Origin: Trachipleistophora hominis
Taxonomy: Eukaryota > Microsporidia > Pleistophoridae
DNA: 64,000 nt
Assembly: GCA_000316135.1 (NCBI GenBank)
Contig: JH993806.1
Span: 17,664-81,663 of the forward strand
Direction of reading: 5' to 3'
Below the pieces are notes generated by a model, which was not told the origin of the DNA, did not search any database, and was given only the letters and a program-made list of their open reading frames with translations. Of the stretch, positions 48,691 through 61,356 are shown piece by piece; within the stretch, counting starts at the first letter, position 1; each line of letters starts with the position of its first letter. The position numbers and the translations under genes were made by a program.

Positions 48691-50059
48691 ACTTTTATAA
48701 AATATATCATTTTATTGTTGATTAATCCGCGTTATTTCTGAATATATCTTATTACTTTGTAAAATATTTTTGGCTTATATTAAAAAATATTAGTCTTCAG
48801 AAAAAAGCTGTTTTTAGAGTTATCGTGTATAAATTGGTAGAATAACGCGTTTTAATTTGTATACTTGAATATTTATTTACTTTCAAGCTATACAAATCAT
48901 TCTAGATATGTCAGTATCAAATACAGTGACTTCACCCAACAAGAATTATATTGTGTTACCATGATGCTATTTTTGTGGACTAAAACGAAAATAGTCTTGT
49001 TCATGTGTTCAATATAACCTATTTCTTTCTAAAAATATTATTGGCATTAATTTAGTCCCTTCTCTTTAATTTGCACTTTTAAATATGAAATAAAAAATAA
49101 TTTAGTCCAGAAAGTTATATGCTTAATATATCGCTAACAATAGATAGCTAAGTTGGCCCTCTATGGATGGATTTGATAACGAATCTAAAATTTGTGATTT
49201 ATGTACAAATGTAGAATACATGTACTTCATTTCCTAATTACAAGGTCTTTATTTAAAAAGATGAAAGCCTGTATTCCATTTTGTCCAATACATTTAATAA
49301 CAACATCCATGCTTCATATTTCAGTAAAAAAATATGAGTAACTCTCACAGTGCACTAGCGTTGCTGTGAAGATAATCAATTGGTGCAAATAATTCATTTT
49401 ATTTAATTATTTGATCAGTAAGCAAGCTTTTCTTGGCTTACATTGATCATTAGAAGATTGTATAATTTGAAAAATAAACAACAATACAAATAAAACCCAA
49501 CGATGATGTTTAAACAAGTCGTTTCAATCAAAGTTTTCATTTATATTCTTATACAACAGTTTTTAGAAAAATAGAACACGTCTATTCGAAACAAATATTT
49601 TCAATACAATTTTACTTATATTAAATATATTTCCTTTCGATTCACGATGTAACAGGCCAACAATTGTAAAATAGATATGAGCGTTGAACAAATGGCAAAT
49701 GGATTGACAACAGAAAGTTGAGAAAATACCAACATTTTTGTTTCTGAATTTATTTATCTTAAGAATGAATATAACTTTAATATCATATTTGACTATATAG
49801 TCGGTATCGCTTTCATTCGCTTGATAATTCTAATTTTGACGGTGATTTGATGACGATATTAAATATTTATCTCAATGAAGCTAATCACGCTACGTATATA
49901 ATGTATATTCGCGATTTTATGTATTTTTCTCAGGTTATTAATGTATATGAGTTTCAACGTAATGTTTATTCTTGATTATTTTAAATATGGCTGTTTTTGT
50001 GTTGAAAGTTATCAAGGTTCAAAATTATACGAAAAGAATGAAACATTAAATCTAGGAGC

Positions 50060-50146
50060 GGGCATGGTCTGTCAAAACAGATTGAAAAGGCTTCTATGTT
50101 GTAGGATGCGTGAAATGATGAATAAAAGTATTTTTTGCAAAGGAAA
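50060..50146 (+). repeat. Family A element, degenerate copy
   Basis: GGGCATGGTCTGTCAAAACAG, then TGTAGGATGCGTGAAATGAT, GAATAAAAGTATTTTTTGC and AAAGGAAAA follow the order of the family A core and tail with many changes. Confidence 0.4.
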
Positions 50147-51514
50147 AATCAATTCAAGATTTATCACAACAAGGTAAGGATGTTAAAAATTAAACTTTAC
50201 TTATAACATTTTGCTAGCTTGTTATATACCGTTAATTTTCCAAATTGAGTACAATATAATTCAAAAAATGCTTTTATAATCGTCTAACTATTTATAATAT
50301 TTGTTATTAAAAGGATTGATGTGCTTAACAATATTGATGTTTGTATTGAGAAAGAATATAGTTTTTTCTCTCTTGTTGGCTTGTATCTCAAATAATTTCA
50401 TACTGCCTACAAAGGTTCGCCTTATCCGAGAAAAAAATATTTAATTAATTAATTAAAAATGTAAACAATTAGGAATAAAGAAATCGCAGATGACCGATAA
50501 TTCTGCAGAAATCATATGCTATATGATACAATAAATAAGAATATGCACATAATTATCGGTAAGATAGATAATTTGGAACAGTCGTTGACGAATGCTAACA
50601 TATGATTAAGCGAACCATATTTAACTGATATAGAACAAAAACCTTGTTTTCAAATATCTGGTGTGTATTGACCAATTTCGTTAGCCTTTTTGTAGTGATA
50701 TTAAAGCATTCATAATTAGTATAAAATTTTAGGTGATAGATGATTACTTAGATGTTTTATTAATCACACGAGTTTCGTTAATAAAACGGAAAAAAAGAAC
50801 AGTTAGTTATTTTTTTAATATTTCCGTTATAAATTATTGTTTAATTTTTTTCTGATCTTCTTGGGAATCAGTCTTTTAATGCAAGTGACATACATATCAA
50901 CAGATGTAAGCTGTGTAATTACAATTTATGTTCATGAAACACGATTGGTATAACTTATAAAATACGATTTTGAGTAAATTTTCAGAATTCAATTTTTATT
51001 TTTAATAAAATAAAGGATTTGATACGGGAGTGGAGTTTTATGTTAAAATCTATGATTGAATTAATATATTTTCATATTAATGAAGTAAATAAATGAAAAA
51101 ATTACCAATTAATGTTAAACATTCGGTTTGAAAGTAAAAAATATACGCTTTTTTGCATTTTTTAGTGTTAAAAATTTATTCTATTCACATTTGATCTATA
51201 CATAAATGCTGTGCGTTGCTCAAAAGCAAATAAATCTAAATATCATAGATCATAAAATATTAAAAGTAATTATATTGCAAATATTTCTACTATAATATTA
51301 AATAAAGCAAATTTAAGTACACATAAACAGAGGCAGAACGTTTTTAACTATGACACTGAGCCATCTAACAGAAGTTCTCCGATGATGTGCATTATGAATT
51401 CCAACAATAACTATTGGACATGAAACTATAAGTTTATAAATCTATATTTTTATAATATGTAGGTTAAGACACAAATTAGGGAATTCAATGAACATTTAAT
51501 GCTTAGAATGTAAA

Positions 51515-52828
51515 TCAACAATTTGCAATTAAAAAGGCTAAAATACATGCGCAAACGATCAAAAAACTAATTAAAATTATGAATATCTTTAGGTCGAAAT
51601 TAACTTTGGTCGTTTTTGCACTTCTAATCTCCGTATTCAATGCATTATCTGTGCCTTTGTTATTGTTGATATAATTTGTTGAAGAATGCTCACTAGATAC
51701 AGAGAAGTTGTCGGTTTCTGTTGATGAAGCTGAATTATTGATCTGGGATAAATTCTTAATATTTTTCCAATTTCTATTTTCGGATTGTTGGTTACATTCG
51801 CATGATAAAGATGGCGTTTCAATACATTTATCATTAAACTGCAGATCAGGTGATATGTTTTTCGTTATAGTGCCGTTTAACGGTTCATTTATAGGAATAT
51901 TTCTGTCCGCTAGAGCAGAGACATCATTTTTCGCATCAATATCCACTAATGAAAGTTCATTTTCGATTGTGATGCTACTATCACTTTCACAATTTGTTCC
52001 ATAAAGCGATGCTGAGATAACTTCATCCCACTCAAGATCTATCCAATCCACGAATCCGGAATAATTTTTGTGATCGAGATCGGATACCTCTGCGTGCAAC
52101 CCAGGACATGTTTCATCCGACTTTCTTACCTCATCATGACACGGCAGTATATCTGTATTCGAAGCTTCACTAATATTTTCGCCATTTGAGCATGCATAGA
52201 AATGCTCCTCAGCACGTTCCGTTCTTTCATAGCTTTCTGGACATTCACGCACTTGATTTGGATTACACCCATGTGATACATTAGTACTTTGGCAACTTTG
52301 GTCCAGCACATCGCTTTCGTCGTTCAAACATGTTTTGGCAGTATTAATCGTTTTGCTCTCAGAAACCTGAACCGTATTTTTGCAATGCTCGCTCAATTGT
52401 TCGCATGGATTAACATTTCCTTGATTAAAATACTTAGATGTTTCTTCCTGACCATCACATATAGATAATGACTTATTAATCGAATGTTCAACACAATTTT
52501 GCGTGCTATGCTCCCCATTTGTTTTTCTTGGTGCCTCTAATTCACTCCTATCCGCATTCAGACAACCTGCTGTTATACGATCATAGACACCACTATAAGG
52601 ATTTATAGCAAGTTTCTGACTGTATACGCCGGCATTATTTAGTTCAACGTTATTCGTCTGTATATTACTCATCGTATTTCCACATGTTCTAGCTTCCGGG
52701 TTACAACGTTGTAGCTCCTTTTCATTAAGGCATGCTTGAGGTTCTCCTAACTCATAAAAACCCACATTTCCGTCAAAAAAGCCAGAGTTCACTTTTAACA
52801 GCAACAACGATATTAGTACAGCAATCAT
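51515..52828 (-). CDS. cysteine-rich type I membrane protein
   Basis: 437 residues from ATG 52828 (the frame extends four codons to a GTG). MIAVLISLLLLKVNSGFF is a signal peptide. The ~390-residue ectodomain is acidic, Asn/Ser/Glu-rich and contains about 25 cysteines, often in CxxxxxC or CP...C settings (CLNEKELQRCNPEARTC near 33-49; CNPNQVRECPESY; CHDEVRKSDETCPG; CECNQQSENR). The last ~25 residues (KIFIILISFLIVCACILAFLIANC) are a membrane segment with almost no tail. This predicts a surface or ER-lumen protein held by the C-terminus. No domain was recognised; a disulfide-bonded spore or parasite surface protein is plausible. It is one of several exported-type genes near the Erv2-type oxidase gene. 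Confidence 0.75.
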   Translation of the reverse strand: MIAVLISLLLLKVNSGFFDGNVGFYELGEPQACLNEKELQRCNPEARTCGNTMSNIQTNNVELNNAGVYSQKLAINPYSGVYDRITAGCLNADRSELEAPRKTNGEHSTQNCVEHSINKSLSICDGQEETSKYFNQGNVNPCEQLSEHCKNTVQVSESKTINTAKTCLNDESDVLDQSCQSTNVSHGCNPNQVRECPESYERTERAEEHFYACSNGENISEASNTDILPCHDEVRKSDETCPGLHAEVSDLDHKNYSGFVDWIDLEWDEVISASLYGTNCESDSSITIENELSLVDIDAKNDVSALADRNIPINEPLNGTITKNISPDLQFNDKCIETPSLSCECNQQSENRNWKNIKNLSQINNSASSTETDNFSVSSEHSSTNYINNNKGTDNALNTEIRSAKTTKVNFDLKIFIILISFLIVCACILAFLIANC

Positions 52829-53984
52829 ACCACATACCACAGGTGTCTAGTCAATAAATACTTTTGATGCATATGACATTTTTATCTATTGATATGTGTC
52901 TTGGAAGCTCGATATATAGTTGATATTATCTTACTAGTTTCAAAATGTTTAAGTTAGATTTATCTTTAATATTCTTAAAAGGAATCATAAATACAATTAG
53001 ATAATTTTTTACATATCTTTGTAGACGACAACAGCACGTCATATTAACTGAATACAAGTTATTTATCGTATACTTGGTGTTATATTCTTAACAGAGCACT
53101 TTCTTACGAAATAACATTAATTTAACAATCAAATGTTATCCCATCAATCACCAAAAGTAATTAATCAAAATATGACATCAACAAAAGATAGAACATATCA
53201 ACCTAGCATTTGTGTTGTGTGGAAAACGTTATCATAAAATGCAATAAAATGGCGATTATCTGCTACCCCAATAGGTTACTGCTATATTATTGATGAGTTC
53301 GCCATTTTATCCTAAAGTATTCAAGTAGGTTTTCTTCAGATGTATTTCACAAACATTCTTTATTTCAAATGTTCTCACATTACGAATTATATCGACAATA
53401 ATCACGATATATTTAGTTTATTTCATGACTATACTATTTGACATGAATTGGAGGTTCCCGATAAAACTATAAAACCAAAATATAAATCTCTAGAAAGTAT
53501 TAGGCAAAACACAAAATAAATTAGTTTACTAAGTAGCAAACTTTTCGCAAAATTTTGAACTTCCTTCTTACTATTTTTGACGATTCATCTATCGAAAAAC
53601 GAATAGACCGGTTTGAAGGAGAAACTAGGCTATAAAACTATACGATGATCGATTCATATTTCTTTATATGTTTTATTAAAGCATCTATCCAGTTAACAAT
53701 TATAAAACTCGGCGTGGAATGATTCAATTCTTTCTGCTACTACCAAAGACCTGGGAACGAATTCTTATAAACCAATATACAAATAATTAATTTGAAGAGA
53801 TCACGTAATTATAATATACGTTAAATTATGTAGAGGCAATAAAATAATTCATCGCATTTTCAATGACACAATTAGTTATAATACAACTACCTACATAATA
53901 TGTCTTATTTTAATTACATTAACCTTTATTTACTAACTATACATGTTCTTAAATCAAAATATTATCATTCACCTTGTACAAAAT
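52829..53984. other. 1.2-kb spacer
   Basis: AT-rich. No gene, no repeat of either family recognised. Confidence 0.5.
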
Positions 53985-55316
53985 TTACATAAAACTACTA
54001 CTTGGCAATACTGGCCGTGTAAGGCTTCGTATGTAATCTGCTTTCATTGAGGCAAGTCTTCTTCCCTCCTCTTGTTGTTTATTGATTTGGTCAAGTGGTG
54101 ATAAAGGTGGAAGAGTTCTGGGAGGAGGAGAGGGTGCGCTACGAGATGGGATAGGATGGCGATTTGGTTTAGGATGCGTTACTTTATTCGACGGGTTTGC
54201 CAACGCTGGTGGTGGGGGAGGTGATGATATTTGTGGAGATGGAGGCGGTGCCAATGGATGAGGTAGTGGAGTAGGCGGGGGAGGAAACGGTAAAGCAGAA
54301 TTAGAAGGATAGATAGGTGGCGTTAGAGGATGAAAAGGCGATGTTGATTGCAAAGGAGGCTGAGAATGTAGAGCCGGAGATGAGCTTGACATGGCTGGTG
54401 GTGGTATCGTAGCAACAGAAGCCGGAACTGTTGGAACTGGACTGGCCTCAAGTCCATGGTTAGAAAAATGTGTGTGACCGTCAGGCGCTGGTGGCGAATT
54501 CATAACTTTATCGTGATCATGAGTTTCATTTCCGCTGTGAGAAACATAAAAATTGCCGTTAATAGTCGTAACAGGAAAGTGCATTGGAAAGTATCCATCA
54601 AGACCGGCAGCCTTTTGAAACGCTCTATACCGTTGAGCATCACTGAAAACAGCATTATAGGGTTTAAACTTGTCCGTAATATCGTCTAATCTCGCAATTT
54701 TACGCTGTGCTTCTACATTAGCGTTTTCTGTGTCCTGCATGGACTTTATCATGTTAAGTAGATAGCGAACATGATGCCGAAGCGGCATAGTTTCCTCCGT
54801 AAACGTTGCTACAGGAATTACTTGTTTCCCGAGTACTTCAGGATCCTTATGTTCATTAATTTCCGCCACGTCATCTAAATATTTAAGACGTGATATTTCT
54901 TCCTCTTTCGCCTCAGCCATTTCCTGCGCAATTTGAGCTTCAAGCATAGCGGCCTCCATCTGCTTCTTCTTTGACTCTATGTTTGCGTTATGCATAACCG
55001 CTATATCGCTGGCCATTTTCTGATGCAGCTGGTCTAGACCCATTCCCACAAGATTTTCCTGATCAGCGGCCGGTCCAGACACAAAAATTTCGCCATCTCC
55101 GCCGTGATGCAACGCATCTGCAGTGAAGAGAATGCCATTTACGCCAATATCTCCCGAATGCGTGCCTAAACCCTGGTGATTGTAGTAGGCACCACCCATA
55201 TTTCCGTTCACATCGTACAAACCATCGGGAACATCTCCATGTGTGAAACCACTCCCATTGTTATTAACACTATGTGACAAAATCGTCAGGAACAATGAAA
55301 ATATTAGGAGCAACAT
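53985..55316 (-). CDS. secreted coiled-coil / proline-rich protein, candidate spore-coat protein
   Basis: 443 residues. MLLLIFSLFLTILSHS is a signal peptide. Residues 20-92 are Gly/Asn/His-rich (GLYDVNGNMGGAYYNHQGLG). Residues about 93-150 are a Met/Ala/Glu-rich coiled coil (MASDIAVMHNANIESKKKQM, EAQIAQEMAEAKEEE). Residues 160-260 form a mixed globular part. Residues about 285-425 are Pro/Ser-rich (PPPPPALANP; many SPPP and TLPP). The mature protein has no cysteine. This modular make-up is like extracellular structural proteins of microsporidian spores (wall or polar-tube matrix), but no sequence match to PTP1-3 or known SWPs was recognised. GC content is well above the flanks. Confidence 0.75.
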   Translation of the reverse strand: MLLLIFSLFLTILSHSVNNNGSGFTHGDVPDGLYDVNGNMGGAYYNHQGLGTHSGDIGVNGILFTADALHHGGDGEIFVSGPAADQENLVGMGLDQLHQKMASDIAVMHNANIESKKKQMEAAMLEAQIAQEMAEAKEEEISRLKYLDDVAEINEHKDPEVLGKQVIPVATFTEETMPLRHHVRYLLNMIKSMQDTENANVEAQRKIARLDDITDKFKPYNAVFSDAQRYRAFQKAAGLDGYFPMHFPVTTINGNFYVSHSGNETHDHDKVMNSPPAPDGHTHFSNHGLEASPVPTVPASVATIPPPAMSSSSPALHSQPPLQSTSPFHPLTPPIYPSNSALPFPPPPTPLPHPLAPPPSPQISSPPPPPALANPSNKVTHPKPNRHPIPSRSAPSPPPRTLPPLSPLDQINKQQEEGRRLASMKADYIRSLTRPVLPSSSFM

Positions 55317-56707
55317 ACTCGTTAATAAATTATTCGTTTTTGTTTATATTTGTTTTAATCTGAAACCGGTTTTAATTTCTTTTACCAATTGTTTTAGATA
55401 CTTTGGATTATTTTAATTAAACAATTAATATTGGTTGGTCCATAGAATGAACTATGGCTATGTTTCCCACAAAAAGAATTGATGTGTATATACCCACGTC
55501 CATCACATAGGCTAAGGTAGAAAACAAAAGATGTCACTTTTCCTGCATACATAAACTGTTTAACATTGGTACGAGAATTTCATTTGAAATCTGATTCGGG
55601 CATTTTATTAGACCAAAAGAGATTATAGTCCGCCGAATAATTTAGAAATCTTTGCATCTTGTAAAAAAGATTGTTTAGGCATGTTATAGAATAAAAGAGG
55701 AATAAATAAATTTTTCTAAGTGTTTAATCTTTTATTGGTATTTTTCGATTAAAACCATGCTTGGCCATCTTCGATTAAAAAATCTGAATCATTACGTGAA
55801 ATAATTGGACTGTTTACACACAGAAGATAGGCTTTTCATTGACAAAGATTTATTGATGCTGCATATATTGTCTATAACAGTAGTCGATGTTGAGAGCAAA
55901 CAGAGATGGAAATTATTCTTAATTTTGTAGATGAATAACGTGGCAATAACATCCAATCAAAACAATGTGTGTGGTTTTAACTACTATTCGTTTAAATTTT
56001 GGTACATGTTACGAAACTTTAAACCTTTATGACAGATTTTACCACTGTGAGGGATAGTGTAACACAAATCACAGGCCCCAATAAGGTTTTTTGGTCTAAA
56101 TCATACAAGTTTTATATGAATCACGACAATATTTCACACATCACATGACTTACATAAGATAATTTGCTTAACTGTCATATTTCATATGTATTTTCTACAC
56201 TTTTAAGAAAGTAGGAATAATACTAGTTGCACAATTTTCATTTTTAAAGACAAATACAAATTCAATTATATATTTAAAACCGTTTATATAACTTTTCAAG
56301 TCTAACTAGTCCCTATTTTCTCAGTCGTTTTTCAGAACTCCGCTTATCGGCCCAACAGTAAATTGTTTTTTAGTCAAAAGCAACATTTTATCATACGTTA
56401 ATTGTAAAGAAAGGTTTAATGCACCACAGAAAATAATAATTATACTAAAATCCTTGATTTTTAATTTCCAGTAAGTAAAATAGATTTTTATTTTCTTCAA
56501 GAGCCAAGCAAATTCATTTCAACCGAATTAACCAACTAGCTTTTGATTTGTTTTTTGTATAAAATGATCGTAATAATGTATTTAATATGATTAAAAGCTC
56601 AGCATTTTTTATTTCCGATTAACTATTTCATCTATATATGTTAGCTGTGCTCCTCTTTGCTTATTAGTATCAAGGAATGAAAATTTTAAAGAACTTCAGC
56701 GGGAATA

Positions 56708-56817
56708 CATGAACCAAAGGCTGATGGCCATGTTCGGTCCCAGCGGACCAGAAGAGTAAGTTTGGTTGAATATTGTTGTGTTAGTTAATAATTAAACTGA
56801 CTTTTACCTAAAAAAAC
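56708..56817 (+). repeat. Family A element, near-consensus full-length copy
   Basis: CATGAACCAAAGGCTGATGG, CCATGTTCGGTCCCAGCGGA, CCAGAAGAGTAAGTTTGGTT, TTAATAATTAAACTGACTTT and an A-run. Both stems are intact: GGCT-GAT-GGCC with a wobble, and GGTCC-CAGC-GGACC. Confidence 0.9.
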
Positions 56818-58108
56818 TTCTGCAGGAAAGAAAACAAAACTGATTTTTGGTAGGTTTGTATTAAAATACTGATAATATTGTTCATATGTTATCTTTTTTC
56901 CTGCTATGTGTCGTTAACTGTGTCATTGTGATGACATAACAAAAAAATATATCGATTCGATACGCGAACCTATCTAATATGATAGTGAAACGAGTTTTAA
57001 TAATACTTCTTTTTAAACACAGATAATTTAGAATGGATTTAATGTACCATCAACAAAAATTGAAAAAATTGTAAACTATAGATGAAAAATAACTGAATAA
57101 TTAATTGCACAGTCGGTTTATTACAATGTTAGAAAATTTGGCCAATTTAAAACGATCATGAAGGGTTTCTGTTTAGAATCCTTTATTGGATTGATAACAC
57201 CATTTTATGAAACATAACTATTTGATCATCATAAAAATTCGCGTTTTTATTGAAACAGCTTACCAGAATATCATTTTGCAAAAAATAATAAGTGAAAATA
57301 AAAAATTTAACATTTTAACCATATAAATATTTGAGATGATCATATTATATAGTTGATGTCAGCAACAAACATGTGGTATAAGGCGTATTTCAATTTGCGA
57401 GCAATTTTCCCAAAAGTATATCTAAATTAACATCATATTTATAATTAGTAGAATTACATAAAATCACCAGTAGTGATATCTGAACATAAAACATGTGCAA
57501 TCGCTGTTGAAAATGTGCTATTGATAGAGGATCGACAAAAAAACAAACAAAATAGTTTTGCATATTGTGATTGTATTAAAAGAAGCATTTAGAAAATATA
57601 TAGCGCAATTTAAATTTGCATTCAGTAGAAAGAAATTGTGGACTGCCTATCATATTGATTTTGTCAGTATATCGTAGGACCTGTTTTAAAAATAACTGTA
57701 TGATATGTTATAAAATCTTTCTAAAAAATATTTTTGAAAATGTTCACTTAAAAGGCCAGTATTCGCCAGTTTCAATGATAAGCTATTCTGTCATGTGATA
57801 GTATCAATAGAACAATGCGGAATAATTAAAATATGAATACATTGAAGTTTTCTATCGACAAATTCTTTTTCATATTGTAATCAATCCTGTTTTACACAGA
57901 TTTTAGAGGTTCACTAATAATCCCTGAACCAATGGTTATTAATTCGTGGTCAATCTTCAAAACTAGACAAATGCGTATGAGATTGATATGATGTGATGAA
58001 CAATAAATAAATACACTTTTAAATGAAAAGGCATCAGTAATCTTATGAAGCTGCATTAAACATGTTATAATACAGTGTAACTAGTTGATACTATATATAT
58101 AGACAGGT

Positions 58109-58298
58109 ATGGAAGCAAACACATACAAATTTTTATATTTAGCGCTACTCTCTATCATCACTTTATTTAATGTTATAGTATATATTCATTTCGTCGAACA
58201 AGTCTATTTAAAATCTCTACTTCTCGTTTCTGTAAGTACCTTGTGAATCTTGTTGCATATTTCTACAGTCTGATGTTGAGCTTGCAGAGCATTCTTAA
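58109..58298 (+). CDS. candidate short membrane protein, possibly with a 37-nt intron
   Basis: ATG at 58109, 9-18 bases after CTATATATAT (58091-58100). The frame MEANTYKFLYLALLSIITLF, then NVIVYIHFVEQVYLKSLLLV, is a hydrophobic helix with a short tail. Unspliced it ends at TGA 58246 (45 residues). A GTAAGT at 58232 and a TTTCTACAG ending at 58268 could define a phase-0 intron of 37 bases; splicing would give a 50-residue protein ending SSDVELAEHS at TAA 58296-58298. Microsporidian introns are short with GTAAGT-like 5' sites, but usually lie near the 5' end of ribosomal-protein genes and have a branch site near the 3' end that is not clear here. No family recognised. Confidence 0.35.
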
Positions 58299-58605
58299 GC
58301 TCTCAAAAGAAAGTTTCCCAGCCCTCCTATTATGTGTGCTATCTTATATTTTACCGACATTTACATATTTAAATGAATAATTTTGCTGTCTTCTTGGCTC
58401 AAGACATGCTAACAAATATAAACACTGCTAATTAAGCGACATGATAAGTATTTCTATTTTTTGGAACAATTACATCTAGTATCATTTGCGGACTGTAGTT
58501 CGATTGCTACAGTAAGAATATGTGGTACTATAACTAGTTCAATTAAATATCTTTGGATTTACAGATTTCTTTTTATGGAAGGAATTAGGAATTCAGCAAT
58601 TTTTT

Positions 58606-58680
58606 TAAAAGTTGGTTTTATTATCTTTATTACACACTTCATCTAATGAAACACATTCTTCTGGGACCAAACATGGCCAA
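58606..58680 (-). repeat. Family A element, truncated copy
   Basis: Minus strand: TTGGCCATGTTTGGTCCCAG, AAGAATGTGTTTCATTAGAT, then AATAAAGATAATAAAACC and an A-run. Confidence 0.6.
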
Positions 58681-60945
58681 ATTCGGAAAATTTAGAGCTT
58701 ATCTAATTTCTCAATATTGCTGCTGATTTAATAAGTTCTCCCCCAGTTTTATGTATAAATTCCTTCATTTAATAATAAATTTTAAACCATTTAATTCAAT
58801 TATTCGATTATATACTATCTTTTTCACGTTTAATTAATCAGAAAAAGTGAAATTTCTACTCTAGCGATTTTGTAAGACAAAAAACAAGTATTACCAAAAT
58901 AAAACGAAAAGTCAATGTTAATATTAGTGAAAGCATAGTATAATACATTCTAGACTTTATATTAGGATAAATAAAACTTAACTTGCGATAGTACTATTTA
59001 ATTATTTTTTTAATATGAGTTTATGAAATATTAGTAAGGACTTATTAGGTTTGAAATAATTTTTCGTTCCTATTGAGAGGCACTTCAATTGATGGTACAA
59101 ATAATGCTCATATACTAAATCAATTTTTTATACTGATTAAACTCAAACAGATAGCGGGATACTGCTTAAAATTTCAAAACCCCAACTGATACCTAAGGTA
59201 TTTTTTCATGAAAATACATGAAATTCATAAGGAACCACGGATCATTTAATATAAATATCTTCCATGAAGTAAATACAAACGCTTTATTGACGAAGTAAAA
59301 ACAGAACCTTAAATAATTGATACTAATTCGGGGATTGGATCTTCGTTTATTCTCTATTAGAAGTGCATAACTAATTAAATAATAATGTGAATCGTTGGAT
59401 ACTATTTATAATGAAGTGTATTCTATATTATTGTATCACGACCGAATGTCATTAGATCGTACTGAACGCTAGACCCAAGTATTTTTATGATTTCGTGGCT
59501 TATTCAATTCATTATCATACACTCCAAGTTAAATTGATTTGAAACAAGCTGGTAGACATAAGATTAAGAGGTGTTCGAAATTTCAATTATATCGTCCTAG
59601 ATAAGCAATCAGAAATTACTTCAAAATATATGTTAAACAAAGCATACCATAATAAATTTGTATTTCAAATACCAAAAATGGAAGAAACTGGCTTGAACAT
59701 CAACTAAGCAAGTCTACACCTGAAATCTAAAAAATATAATTTGTGAAGGCGTCCTAGAAATATCGATTGGAGGAAAAACCAGAAAAGTAATTTTAGCTAT
59801 ATAAACGTTTAATACCAATATTCTAGTTTTTTTAGAGGTAATTACCTGAATAAAGATTAAAAATTACTATTTTGCGCTATAAAAATTATGGTGAGAATTT
59901 AATGTATCAGAATGCGGTGTAAAGATTTTGTGCTTAAAATTCTTGTGCTGAATGTTATAATAATTGAAAAGATTGCTGGAATTGGTTTGTTTAGAATAAT
60001 ATTCATTGTCATGTTCAATAGCACACACCTACTTAGTACACCAAGGAACACAAACATACAACAATTATAAGTGAAATATTTATGGGATACATTAAAAGAA
60101 GGAACTCAATGACAATAATAGAGATACTAGTTAACGATTAGAAGCAATTAAAGTTTATTTTTTTTAATGTGGTCATCAGTGATCAAATATATTTATCTTT
60201 AAAAAAATTATCGCACCGTTAATTTCAATTTCTGTAGAATTTATTTTTATTGACTACGATACTTTCCTTTAACCCTTTTGTTTGAAACTTGTAAACAGAT
60301 GAAGAATCACAACTTTGACACACTACAAATAGGTTTTAATGTCGCTTCGTATTTATTTTTTTATTTAGTAAATCATATTTTACATTTGTATTTTTTGACT
60401 GTGCTGCATGGATAAACCATTTATTACATAGCCGAAGAATTTTCAAATCTTTAGAAATTAGAAGTATAAAAAAACCCAGTGCTTGAAAATGATGAAATTA
60501 TACGATCAGGAACGTTTAATTTTGATGGTATACAAAAAATTGGTAAAATAACATCAGAAAACAAGTTTAGGTTTATTTCAATGAAAATACCAGTTTACCT
60601 ATTTTCTTGCTTTAAATAGGTTTATAGTCTATTGGAAAATTTTTGAGTCAAGAAAATTTGAACGTTAAATTCTCGAATTGTATTGTTCCCAATATATTGA
60701 TTGTGAATTCCTTATAACATTGTTTCACATACATTATATTTTCACTAGCCTAATATTGGCATATTATTAAAGGTGTTGACATCTTGAGGTGACTTAAAAG
60801 TGATTTATTCAAAAAAATGTGTGTTTTACGTGGGCGGACCTGTAATACCTTAATGGCACAACGTGTATATTTATAATATCTGCTTTTTATTAATCAAAGA
60901 ACAAAAAATGTAAATGATTCATTTGAAACTTTTATTCATAATTTC

Positions 60946-61356
60946 TTAATGTCTCATCAATTCAAGCATTTGTTTTGGCTTCACCAAATAGTTGAAAGTA
61001 ATCGGATTATTTGTTTTCATACTTTCCCTTTCTAATAAAGTCGGCATAATATCTTGCTTGCCGCCTCTCAGCCAGCTAGCAAACGATTTTTCTTCATGTG
61101 TTGGCTTTAAATTGGGTTTAGCAAGTTCTTCTGCCATAGCCTGTTCTCTGGCTGCCTTCTTGACGCTTTCAGTTGCAGCCGCTTTTCTGGCAATAGCATC
61201 CTTTACGCTTTCATTTGCGAGTGCATCCGACAGGATGCTATCAGGTTCCTTAGCAGCTGCTATCTCTGGAGCTAAGGGATCATCACCAGACGAAAATGGC
61301 CACGATAACGCCAGAATGCTCAGCATGTAAATGCAAATGAGTGTACAGTAATCCAT
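60946..61356 (-). CDS. small alanine-rich secreted protein
   Basis: 136 residues from ATG 61356 (the longer frame begins at TTG). MDYCTLICIYMLSILALSWP is a signal peptide. Residues 28-82 are Ala/Glu/Lys-rich and helical with internal repetition (ESVKDAIARKAA / ESVKKAAREQAMAEE). A basic polar part and a hydrophobic-basic C-terminus (FNYLVKPKQMLELMRH) follow. No cysteine in the mature part. No family recognised; secretion is inferred from the leader. A TATA-like GTATTTAAGC is at 61378-61387 on the minus strand. GC content is above the flanks. Confidence 0.65.
   Translation of the reverse strand: MDYCTLICIYMLSILALSWPFSSGDDPLAPEIAAAKEPDSILSDALANESVKDAIARKAAATESVKKAAREQAMAEELAKPNLKPTHEEKSFASWLRGGKQDIMPTLLERESMKTNNPITFNYLVKPKQMLELMRH

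Larger units (their letters stand above)
48180..51514. other. 3.3-kb AT-rich spacer with two family A copies
   Basis: Family A at 48581-48690 and a degenerate copy at about 50060-50146. A 78-residue frame at 49941-50177 overlaps the degenerate copy and is not called. Nothing else recognised. Confidence 0.5.
55317..60945. other. 5.6-kb gene-poor spacer
   Basis: Very AT-rich. It contains family A copies at 56708-56817 and 58606-58680, a possible degenerate core near 55610-55670, and one short candidate gene at 58109-58298. Frames at 57616-57798 and 58461-58646 look random. Confidence 0.5.

Noticed and set aside
49941..50177. 78-residue plus-strand frame
   Set aside because: Overlaps a degenerate family A copy; irregular composition.
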